Below are positions 34,540 to 42,114 of a stretch of 64,000 nt of DNA, in pieces. Within the stretch, counting starts at the first letter, position 1. Each line of letters begins with the position of its first letter. The DNA is from Flavobacteriales bacterium (GTDB lineage Bacteria; Bacteroidota; Bacteroidia; UBA10329). The stretch is taken from contig WGMW01000009.1 of assembly GCA_016124845.1 (NCBI GenBank), positions 62,001 through 126,000 on the forward strand, read 5' to 3'. The translations under genes and the position numbers were made by a program. The notes under the pieces were generated by a model that was not told the origin of the DNA, made no database searches, and saw nothing but the letters and a program-made list of their open reading frames with translations.

Positions 34540-36519
34540 TCAATCGATGTAAACACGCATTTCGTTCGGGTACTTAACGCTGAACGTGAAGGTGGTTTCC
34601 CAAGTCTGCCCTGCGGGAATCTCCACTTCCCATTCCAGAACACCCGTTTCCTTGTTGAGTTTGGCGTTGCCGCTTTCAAGCAATTCCACCTCTACTTCCT
34701 TGTCAGAAGAAACAGGGATCTGATCCTGGACAATGGCTTTGATCGCCTCAGAACGTGTGTTCTTCAAACTCAATTTGTAGCTTCTCTCTTGAATTTTCTT
34801 CCCGCCCAAAACCGTTTTCTTCGAGAACTCCTTGAGTTTGGTACGGTTTACCAGCACCTTCGTATCCGTTCCAAGCGATAGCACCAGCGTGTCGGCCACT
34901 CTTCCCGCGTGCAGCGTTGACTCGCCAATGTATGTGCCATCAACATGCAACGCTACCAGCCCGTCCAGCAGATTGTATTCTTCCCATCCCACCACTTTGC
35001 TGATGAGGAACGCCTTGTTCAATTCAACAGGAGCGCTGTAGTGTTTGAAACTGGCCACAATATCCAGCGCGTCCAATTGCACGGTGTGTTTTTCCTTGTC
35101 AGAAGGTATCGAACGTGTTGACTTCACCTCATACTGAATTCGAGTGGTCTTTTGAGCAATGGTTGCTGCGTTGTACGTGCCTCTGATCCTCACGCTATCG
35201 ATGTAGGTGTTTGTTGCTCCATCACGGGAACCCTTTATTGAACCGATTTGACCATCATTACTTTGAACAGCAGCATACCTACCCCTACTTGCCAACTTAG
35301 ATTTTTCCGTTGTGATCATAACTTGCTCAAGCTGCACATTTGCGGTCATAACCACATCGGCCTGAACGGATTGATCTGCTCTGACCGAGATGTACTCACG
35401 CTCTTTAGGAGAGAAACCGACACAGCTGACATATAATGTATAATTGGTTCCCGCTGGTACATCATTCATGGTGTACTTTCCTTCAAAATCAGTTGATACT
35501 GCCGTAACCACTTCGTCCCCATCCTTTAGAAGCACATTGGCAAACGGGATGGCCTCATAGCTGGAACCGTCCTTAATGTAACCGAATAGTTTTCCCGTTC
35601 CCGTTTGCGGGGCAACCGTACTTCTTCTGATGGCCGATGGACGGTACCCTTTCAACGGATCCCACATGATCAATTCCGGTTTTTCGGAACTCGTGAATGG
35701 ATCTTCGGATGTGAGAATCAGGTCCACGTCCTTCCAATCAGACCCGGTCGACTGATTGATCTCTGCCTTCACATCCAATTCCAACGGGCGATCCAACCCT
35801 TTCATTTTCAGATCATATTTGGGTTTCCAGGTGGCATCGGGCACAATGTAACTCACCAGAAAATTACCGTTGCTGATGGTTTTCTCGCAGGTCGCTTCAA
35901 CCAGAAGATCGATGGTCTGCTTCTTTGCCGTGCCGGTTATCTTACCCAGTCGGTCCATTCCGCTCTGTATTTCGGTTTGAATGACCAATGCCTCGCGTTC
36001 CAATTTCCGTTGTTTCAACTTCAGCTCGCTGGTCTTCTCTTCATAATAAGCGACTCCGTTTTTCCAAGCCTCAACCGTCATTCCAGATTGGGTGGAACTG
36101 ATGTTCCTGTTCTCATCCAACATGGCACGCTGAACATTTATCAATGCGATCTGGTCGTTCTTATCCTCCAAATTGAATTTCAGCTTTTCAAGCTCCTTGT
36201 TGATGGCCTCTATCTCACTATCGTGGTTTTCGAGTGCCGTATATTTCACTTCGTTACCGATCTGATTGATGGAAATGCCATCAGGAGACTTTATCTGGAG
36301 CGATGTGAGCACGATTCCTGGCTCAATTCCCTCAATTCTGAAAAGATATTTGTTTCCCTTCGTGGCGCTGAATCCGCCTTTCCTACCGATCTGCGCCCCC
36401 TTAAAGTAAACCGTCACCTTTTCGATTTTGGAAGTTACCTTGACCTCAGTCCGTTCTTGCGCCCTGGCCGTGGCGGCCAAAATCACACAGGCAAGTAAAA
36501 TGACAAATGGATTTTTCAT
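34540..36519 (-). CDS. DUF4139-family exported protein with inserted carboxypeptidase-regulatory domain
   Basis: A 659-residue exported protein (signal peptide to ARAQ). The N-terminal DUF4140 region starts VTVYFKGAQIGRKGGF and is followed by a long coiled coil (about 95-190) with DUF4139 from about 205. The DUF4139 domain is split: after DPLKGYRPSAIRR comes a carboxypeptidase-regulatory-like beta domain (KLFGYIKDGSSYEAIPFANV to VDVVM-type end, about 310-405). A short region like a TonB-receptor plug follows (GQIGSIKGSRDGATNTYIDS), and DUF4139 then resumes (TRIQYEVKSTRSIPSDKEKH) to the end. Function unknown; related MuiA-type proteins are tied to the envelope. Confidence 0.85.
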   Translation of the reverse strand: MKNPFVILLACVILAATARAQERTEVKVTSKIEKVTVYFKGAQIGRKGGFSATKGNKYLFRIEGIEPGIVLTSLQIKSPDGISINQIGNEVKYTALENHDSEIEAINKELEKLKFNLEDKNDQIALINVQRAMLDENRNISSTQSGMTVEAWKNGVAYYEEKTSELKLKQRKLEREALVIQTEIQSGMDRLGKITGTAKKQTIDLLVEATCEKTISNGNFLVSYIVPDATWKPKYDLKMKGLDRPLELDVKAEINQSTGSDWKDVDLILTSEDPFTSSEKPELIMWDPLKGYRPSAIRRSTVAPQTGTGKLFGYIKDGSSYEAIPFANVLLKDGDEVVTAVSTDFEGKYTMNDVPAGTNYTLYVSCVGFSPKEREYISVRADQSVQADVVMTANVQLEQVMITTEKSKLASRGRYAAVQSNDGQIGSIKGSRDGATNTYIDSVRIRGTYNAATIAQKTTRIQYEVKSTRSIPSDKEKHTVQLDALDIVASFKHYSAPVELNKAFLISKVVGWEEYNLLDGLVALHVDGTYIGESTLHAGRVADTLVLSLGTDTKVLVNRTKLKEFSKKTVLGGKKIQERSYKLSLKNTRSEAIKAIVQDQIPVSSDKEVEVELLESGNAKLNKETGVLEWEVEIPAGQTWETTFTFSVKYPNEMRVYID

Positions 36520-36598
36520 TGTTCTTCGATTTACCAGTTCAGATTACGCAATGTAGGATATTCCATAAACGGCTTCAAACAAAAGTTCGCGGTAAGAT

Positions 36599-36606
36599 TA
36601 CTTTTG
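36599..36606 (+). promoter_or_regulatory. TAnnTTTG -7 box of hemL
   Basis: TACTTTTG ends 12 bases before ATG 36619. It overlaps an in-frame TTG at 36604, which is therefore unlikely to be the start. Confidence 0.5.
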
Positions 36607-36618
36607 CAACCAGCGAAA

Positions 36619-37917
36619 ATGGAGATGAGCACAGAACGATCAGAACAACTTTTTGAGAAAGCAAAAACACTTTTCCCCGGTGGGGTCAATAGTCCTGTAA
36701 GGGCATTCGGCAGTGTGGGTGGAACCCCGCGTTTCATCACCAAAGGAAAAGGTAGCAGAGTTTGGGATGCAGATGGAAACGAGTACATCGATTTCTGCGC
36801 TTCGTGGGGACCGCTGATCCTTGGCCACGCCAACGAGAAGGTGGAAAATGCCATCATCGAAGCGGTGAAAAATGGCCCGTCATTCGGTGCACCAACCGTG
36901 CAGGAAAATGAACTGGCCGATCTGATTCTCTCGAATCACAGATATGTTGAACGGATCCGTTTTGTGAGTTCAGGAACCGAAGCTGTGATGAGTGCCATCC
37001 GGTTGGCGCGCGGCTATACGGGAAGAAACAAGATCATCAAATTTGAAGGATGCTACCACGGCCATGTCGACTCACTTTTGGTGAAAGCAGGTTCTGGTCT
37101 GGTGACCTTCGGTGAATCGAGTTCTGCTGGCGTGCCAAAGAGTTTTGTGGATGAAACCATCGTCATTGCGCTGAACGATATTGAAGCGGTGAAAGCTGCT
37201 TTCGAGGAATTCAAGAATGAAATTGCGGCCGTTATCATTGAACCCATTCCTGCCAATAACGGATTGCTTTTGCAGGATGGAAAGTTTCTCCGCGCGTTGC
37301 GCGAAATCTGTTCGGACGAAGATGCGCTGCTCATTTTCGATGAGGTCATCAGCGGTTTCCGCGTGGGTTTTGAAGGTGCCGCAGGGCTTTACGACATCAA
37401 ACCGGATATCATCACGCTTGGGAAGATCATCGGTGGCGGCATGCCTGTCGGGGCGTTTGCATCCAGCGAGAAGATCATGAATTCCATCGCACCGCTTGGT
37501 CCCGTTTATCAGGCGGGAACGCTGAGTGGAAACCCCGTGGCCATGGCTGCTGGTAGAGCTGCGTTGGAACAATTGCTCGAACCCAATTTCTACGCCACGC
37601 AGGAAAAGAAGACCAAAAAACTGGTTTCGGCCGTGCTGGAACATGTGGAGGAAAAGGAATACAAAGTGAAAATGTTCTCGGTCGGTTCCATCTATTGGAT
37701 CGCATTTTCCGACCGTCCCAGCATCAGAAGTTCAGCAGAAATTGACCCAGAAAGCATGAACATTTACCGCAAATTCTACCACGCGCTTTTGGACAATGGC
37801 TTTTACATCGGCCCATCTGGCTACGAAGTAGGATTTGTAAGTGCGGCCCACACGGATGAGGACATTGCCGAGGCAGCACGCATCATAAAGCTGGCGCTGG
37901 ACAAAGCACTCGGCTAA
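36619..37917 (+). CDS. hemL: Glutamate-1-semialdehyde 2,1-aminomutase
   Basis: PLP enzyme of the C5 haem pathway: converts glutamate-1-semialdehyde to 5-aminolevulinate. Signatures: LFPGGVNSPVRAFGSVGGTP at the N-terminus, RFVSSGTEAVMSAIRLARG, FEGCYHGHVDSLLVKAGSG, LLIFDEVISGFRVG and the PLP lysine in ITLGKIIGGGMPVGAF (K269). Length 432 residues matches the family. The ATG at 36619 fits the promoter box; ATG 36625 is also possible. It converges on the cytochrome gene with only 2 bases between the stops. Confidence 0.97.
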   Translation: MEMSTERSEQLFEKAKTLFPGGVNSPVRAFGSVGGTPRFITKGKGSRVWDADGNEYIDFCASWGPLILGHANEKVENAIIEAVKNGPSFGAPTVQENELADLILSNHRYVERIRFVSSGTEAVMSAIRLARGYTGRNKIIKFEGCYHGHVDSLLVKAGSGLVTFGESSSAGVPKSFVDETIVIALNDIEAVKAAFEEFKNEIAAVIIEPIPANNGLLLQDGKFLRALREICSDEDALLIFDEVISGFRVGFEGAAGLYDIKPDIITLGKIIGGGMPVGAFASSEKIMNSIAPLGPVYQAGTLSGNPVAMAAGRAALEQLLEPNFYATQEKKTKKLVSAVLEHVEEKEYKVKMFSVGSIYWIAFSDRPSIRSSAEIDPESMNIYRKFYHALLDNGFYIGPSGYEVGFVSAAHTDEDIAEAARIIKLALDKALG

Positions 37918-37919
37918 AC

Positions 37920-38951
37920 TTACTTCTTGCTCTCTGCAAGAATGTAAGCCGCCAGATCCTCGATCTGTGAATTGCTCAACTTCTCTTTGGAGTAGATCGG
38001 CATGTATTCGGGGGTCTTCTCCTTCGACTCCGTTCCGTGGCGTGTGATGAAGTACACCGAACCGCCATTGCTTTTCTTGAAATACTTTACCAGCCAGTCA
38101 AAATCTTTCATATCCTCCCCGCTTCCGAAGACGGTCTTCTTGGTCACTTTTCCTGGTCCATGGCAATGCAGACAACTGTTCTCGAAGATCCATTTTCCGT
38201 TCTCCAAATTCCCCTTCTCGCCCATCTGACGGTCTTTGGTGGGAATCTCATCAACAAACGTTGCAGGATAACCCTCAATATACTTCGATTTGATCAACTT
38301 GATGTTGGCAGCCTTTTCTTCAGGCGTCTGCCCAGATTTTGAGATCTGCTTCAACTCGTCATCAGATAGATTCAGATCTTTCAATTTCAATTCAATGGCA
38401 CTGAAATAATTGAGCACACCTTCCATTTCCTCATCTGTAAGTTCTCGGCCAACAGAACATTCCTTTGAACATAGATTGATCGCATTCTTCAAACTGTGTC
38501 TTGCAGGCCCGATCAATTCGATTCCGTACTTCTTCTCATTATCACCATTGAACCAACTGGTGCGGTTCATAATTCCATAGAATGTAGAACCAGGCAGATA
38601 CGGCTGATTGAACTCCATGGAATATTTCAGTCGGCTATCCGGGTCGTTATCATCCGCATACTTGGATTCTGGCAGTACATTATGACAGTCGGTGCAAACA
38701 AAATATTCAGACACACGATACTCGTTCTTGCCGTTCATCCACGGACCGCCCAACTGCACAATATCCTTGCCCAGCCCCATCTTTTCCATGTTCTGTGTCC
38801 CCACATAATGCTCCGGCATCTCATCCCCAAGAGCAAGAAGGATACTGCTTACTGGCGTGTTCGGGTCGTATGGGGTTGGGTTGAGGAATTTACTGGCAGC
38901 AAAACCGCTGCATACCACGAAGGCAATGATGACGATGGAATACTTGTACAT
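37920..38951 (-). CDS. Exported dihaem c-type cytochrome
   Basis: A 343-residue periplasmic or membrane-anchored cytochrome. Signal segment YKYSIVIIAFVVCSGFAA. Two haem-binding motifs: CTDCH (residues 86-90) and CLHCH (about 260). The likely second axial Met of the C-terminal haem is in YMPIYSKEKLSNSQ. The N-terminal domain (GGPWMNGKNEYRVSEYFVCT, then INLCSKECSVGRELTDEEME) resembles dihaem SoxA/TsdA-type cytochromes of sulfur-compound oxidation. No sox or other electron-transfer genes are beside it, so the partner is unknown. Confidence 0.82.
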   Translation of the reverse strand: MYKYSIVIIAFVVCSGFAASKFLNPTPYDPNTPVSSILLALGDEMPEHYVGTQNMEKMGLGKDIVQLGGPWMNGKNEYRVSEYFVCTDCHNVLPESKYADDNDPDSRLKYSMEFNQPYLPGSTFYGIMNRTSWFNGDNEKKYGIELIGPARHSLKNAINLCSKECSVGRELTDEEMEGVLNYFSAIELKLKDLNLSDDELKQISKSGQTPEEKAANIKLIKSKYIEGYPATFVDEIPTKDRQMGEKGNLENGKWIFENSCLHCHGPGKVTKKTVFGSGEDMKDFDWLVKYFKKSNGGSVYFITRHGTESKEKTPEYMPIYSKEKLSNSQIEDLAAYILAESKK

Positions 38952-39009
38952 GGTGCAGATCGGTTATTGTTCGAACCTCAATTTTAGTGAAAAAGGCTGA
39001 AACCAAGAA

Positions 39010-39036
39010 TCAAAGATGGGTAGCTTATTTCCCATC
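39010..39036 (-). terminator. Weak hairpin after the PhyH-like gene
   Basis: On the minus strand GATGGG, a 10-base loop and CCCATC are followed by TTTGATTCTT. The stem is only 6 bp and the T run is broken. Confidence 0.3.
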
Positions 39037-39056
39037 GTGAGGCTCATGTTGTATTG

Positions 39057-40091
39057 TTAGATCCAATCGGTAAGAAGATGCAGGAACGCTATCAGGCGAT
39101 TCCACGAGAACCGAGTGCCTTTTACCGTTGAGGATTGGAAATTTGATTCTGGTTGTGAAGCCGTATCCGTTCGCTTTACTGCCATGGATGAAAAATAATT
39201 TTCCCATTGTTCCTCGCTGACCTTAACCCGTTCCACCTGTATTCGGTCAATCACTCTTCCTTTTAAACCATTTCGGTCAGCCGATTCAAAATTGTCACTC
39301 TGGAACAGATCTTCCAGCTCAAGTTCCAAAACATTGCATTCATTTTCATCCCCATCAAATGCAGGCACCGTCATTTTAAGGGGAGCTGCCTCCGGATATA
39401 TGTAGCTGACCACCGCTACTCTTTCCTTGTCCGTCATATTTGGCAGAGAATAATGTATCAACCTTGAGTCAAATACCAAGAGGTCCCCGGCCTTCATGCT
39501 TATTGGTATCGCATAGCGTTTTAAGAACTCAGAACATTCATTGATAGCCTCTTCCGTTAGACCAGTACGACATGGTGGAAACACATATTGTGTCTTCGGG
39601 ATCACGCAAACAGCACCATTGTCTACCACATCCATCATACATGCCCAAATATTTATGGATGAATACTCGCGCTCGTCAATAAACGCAGGATCCTGATGTA
39701 GGGGTAGAGAATGTTTAGGTCTTGGATGTTTTACAACAAAATTGAATATCAAGGGTTTGAATTCGCAGAACACCTTATGCAACTCCGGCTCAAGCAATTT
39801 CCAAAGACGGTTATGCACCTGCTTACGATAATGCACATCGTTCGAATAAGCACTCATATACATTCCTATCTGATTGACCCCAGCGTGCTCAAAATCGTTG
39901 TATATAGACCACGCATCACGGATAGTGTTTGTCGAAAAAAAATCTTCAAGCACAAAATAGCCATCCGTCTTAAGTTTTTCTCGGTGAGCAGCATTCAACA
40001 ATTGGAAATAATCCTTCGGAAACCATCCTGTTCTGCGAAAAGGACTTACCTGGCCCCTTTTAACACCGTACGCTTCTGGTTCAGCCCCCAT
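39057..40091 (-). CDS. Phytanoyl-CoA dioxygenase-like (PhyH) Fe(II)/2-oxoglutarate oxygenase
   Basis: A 344-residue predicted oxygenase starting at ATG 40091 (MGAEPEAYGVKRG); the frame is open back to 40232 but that part looks non-coding. Iron ligands: H and D in LPLHQDPAFID, the distal His in SRLIHYSLPNMTDKERVAVV, with a following Arg for 2-oxoglutarate. The fold's opening (LKTDGYFVLEDFFSTNTIRD) is family-typical. Substrate unknown. The gene and its divergent neighbour are AT-rich relative to the flanks, possibly an acquired patch. Confidence 0.82.
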   Translation of the reverse strand: MGAEPEAYGVKRGQVSPFRRTGWFPKDYFQLLNAAHREKLKTDGYFVLEDFFSTNTIRDAWSIYNDFEHAGVNQIGMYMSAYSNDVHYRKQVHNRLWKLLEPELHKVFCEFKPLIFNFVVKHPRPKHSLPLHQDPAFIDEREYSSINIWACMMDVVDNGAVCVIPKTQYVFPPCRTGLTEEAINECSEFLKRYAIPISMKAGDLLVFDSRLIHYSLPNMTDKERVAVVSYIYPEAAPLKMTVPAFDGDENECNVLELELEDLFQSDNFESADRNGLKGRVIDRIQVERVKVSEEQWENYFSSMAVKRTDTASQPESNFQSSTVKGTRFSWNRLIAFLHLLTDWI

Positions 40092-40257
40092 GTTACCCGT
40101 GATAATGAAGTCAACGACCAGACAGTTCCTTACGCCAACCATAACTGTTGGCTTTGACTGCCTCTTGCCGAAGACATCAACAAGTATAACAATAAGATTC
40201 AAACACCAATGTCCACCAAAAATCACCGACAAGAATTACTTACGTACATTAAACCCT

Positions 40258-40635
40258 ATGCAACTCACCATCCTATATGATGCGGATACAGCCATTGTCA
40301 GGGCTACCCCCGTAGCTGCAATTACGAAGGAAAATGTGCGGAAAACCATTCAAAGAGCGTTGAAAGTAGCCAACGATCATGATTGTTTGCTCTTGTTTTT
40401 CGACATCCGAAAATGCCTGTTGGGCCAATCCTTAACTCAAGGGTTAAATACGATGAGTCATCTAATGGACATACCGGGAATGACCTTCAAACATAAGACG
40501 GCCGTCATTTTTGACCCAGAACGATATCCCACCGAAAGAGCAGAATTCATAGAGAACGTGGTTAACAATCGCGCCAACCCTGCTTTCCGGATTTTCCTGA
40601 ACGAAGATGAGGCTGTCAGATGGCTGACTGGATAG
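40258..40635 (+). CDS. Small SpoIIAA/STAS-like protein
   Basis: A 125-residue cytoplasmic protein starting at ATG 40258 (MQLTILYDADTAIVRATPVA). The end FRIFLNEDEAVRWLTG is the usual closing helix of STAS/SpoIIAA-like proteins, and the layout (LLLFFDIRKCLLGQS, then TAVIFDPERYPTERAEFIEN) fits that fold. Function unknown. An open frame reaches back to 40090 but overlaps the divergent PhyH gene and looks non-coding. Confidence 0.7.
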   Translation: MQLTILYDADTAIVRATPVAAITKENVRKTIQRALKVANDHDCLLLFFDIRKCLLGQSLTQGLNTMSHLMDIPGMTFKHKTAVIFDPERYPTERAEFIENVVNNRANPAFRIFLNEDEAVRWLTG

Positions 40636-40668
40636 CATTCAGCCGCTTCATCGCATCGTTGCGAATGT

Positions 40669-40676
40669 TACCTTTG
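40669..40676 (+). promoter_or_regulatory. TAnnTTTG -7 box of mrp
   Basis: TACCTTTG ends 8 bases before ATG 40685. The same box serves korA (42089) and, on the other strand, nadE (47194). Confidence 0.5.
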
Positions 40677-40684
40677 CATTTAGA

Positions 40685-41785
40685 ATGAATCTAAATAAGC
40701 AGAGCGTAGCCGAAGTGCTACAGAAGGTGAAATCGCCTGCGGGCAATGTGAGCATTGCCGAAAGTGGCGAATTGAAGAACATTCAGGTGTTCGGAAAGGA
40801 AGTGGATATTGATCTGGAGGTGAAAAGCCCTGCGCTCAACATCCGTAAGAAACTGGAAAGCGACATTAATACCGTGCTTTTCGAAGCGTTCGGAGATGTG
40901 AAGATCCGCGTGAATATCGCAGCCAAACCCATTCAGCAAGGACCGCAAGGCCCACCGACCATGAGCAAAGTGAAGAATATCATTGCCATTGCTTCGGGCA
41001 AAGGTGGCGTTGGTAAAAGCACCGTGACCGCCAACTTGGCCGTTGGGCTTGCCAAACTTGGCTACAAAGTAGGTTTGGTAGATGCCGACATCTACGGCCC
41101 GAGCATGCCACTGATGTTTGATATCGTTCACGAAAAGCCGAAGGTGCAGGTAATCGATGGCAAACAGTATATGATGCCTGTGGAAAGCTACGGTGTGAAA
41201 GTGATGAGCATCGGGTTCTTTGCCGACCCGCGCCAACCGATTGTTTGGCGAGGAGCAATGGCCACCAAAGCACTGAAACAGATGTTCGGTGATGTGTGGT
41301 GGGATGAACTCGACTACCTCCTACTCGACCTACCTCCAGGAACAGGCGATGTGCATCTTACGCTTGTTCAGTCCGTTCCAGTAACAGGTGCGGTTGTGGT
41401 GAGCACACCACAGGAAGTAGCTCTGGCCGATGCCCGAAAAGGCGTGGCCATGTTCCAACTCGACTCCATTAATGTTCCAGTAATTGGCTTGGTGGAGAAC
41501 ATGGCGTGGTTCACACCTGCCGAACTTCCTGAGAACAAGTACTACATCTTCGGAAAAGATGGTGTGAAAGGTTTGAGCGAACAATTGAACATTCCGTTGC
41601 TTGGACAGATTCCGCTGGTACAATCGGTTCGCGAAGCTGGAGATGTTGGCCGTCCAGCACTGTTGCAGGAGACCACCGAAGTCGCAGAGATCTTCAAGCA
41701 TCTGGCGACAGCCGTAACGCAGCAAGTGGAAAACCGCAACCAGAAATTGGAACCAACTAAAAAGGTGGAAATAACCACCCGATAA
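40685..41785 (+). CDS. Mrp/ApbC-type Fe-S cluster carrier ATPase
   Basis: A 366-residue P-loop ATPase that carries Fe-S clusters to apo-proteins. An N-terminal MIP18/DUF59-like domain (about 1-80) precedes the ATPase with the deviant Walker A IIAIASGKGGVGKSTVTAN (about residues 98-117). Later motifs: GLVDADIYGPSMPLMF, LLLDLPPGTGDVHL and GLVENMAW. The usual CPxC of Mrp after ENM is absent: the sequence reads ENMAWFTPAELPENKYYIFG. It is followed after 8 bases by a NifU-like gene, so the pair is an Fe-S maturation operon. Confidence 0.93.
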   Translation: MNLNKQSVAEVLQKVKSPAGNVSIAESGELKNIQVFGKEVDIDLEVKSPALNIRKKLESDINTVLFEAFGDVKIRVNIAAKPIQQGPQGPPTMSKVKNIIAIASGKGGVGKSTVTANLAVGLAKLGYKVGLVDADIYGPSMPLMFDIVHEKPKVQVIDGKQYMMPVESYGVKVMSIGFFADPRQPIVWRGAMATKALKQMFGDVWWDELDYLLLDLPPGTGDVHLTLVQSVPVTGAVVVSTPQEVALADARKGVAMFQLDSINVPVIGLVENMAWFTPAELPENKYYIFGKDGVKGLSEQLNIPLLGQIPLVQSVREAGDVGRPALLQETTEVAEIFKHLATAVTQQVENRNQKLEPTKKVEITTR

Positions 41786-41793
41786 TTTTGCAA

Positions 41794-42033
41794 ATGGATA
41801 AGGAGTTAAAAGAAAAGGTTGAGAGCGCGCTCGAGAGCATGCGCCCGTTCTTGGCTGCTGATGGTGGCGACATGGAACTGGTAAACATCACCGATGATAT
41901 GGTAGTGCAGCTGCGATTATTAGGTTCTTGCAAAACCTGCAACATGAGCGAAATGACACTGAAAGCGGGCGTTGAAGAAGCTGTGAAGCGTTCCGTACCA
42001 CAGATCACAGCCGTTGAAGCTATCGCTCATTGA
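41794..42033 (+). CDS. NifU C-terminal-like Fe-S scaffold protein
   Basis: A 79-residue NifU-domain protein that binds a transient Fe-S cluster between two subunits. LRPFLAADGGDMELVNI-type opening (here MRPFLAADGGDMELVNI) and the cluster motif GSCKTCNMSEMTLKAGVEEA, where two Cys lie two residues apart. ATG 41794 is preferred; the in-frame TTG at 41788 lies inside a TAATTTTG box. It overlaps nothing and follows mrp directly. Confidence 0.9.
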   Translation: MDKELKEKVESALESMRPFLAADGGDMELVNITDDMVVQLRLLGSCKTCNMSEMTLKAGVEEAVKRSVPQITAVEAIAH

Positions 42034-42088
42034 ACCAATCGTCATTTCCATTGCTGATAACCGTCAAGGTTTTCCGCAATTAGCAAAC

Positions 42089-42096
42089 TACCTTTG
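42089..42096 (+). promoter_or_regulatory. TAnnTTTG -7 box of korA
   Basis: TACCTTTG, 18 bases before ATG 42115. An in-frame TTG inside the box (42094) is not a credible start. Confidence 0.55.
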
Positions 42097-42114
42097 CCGC
42101 CCACAAACACAAGT

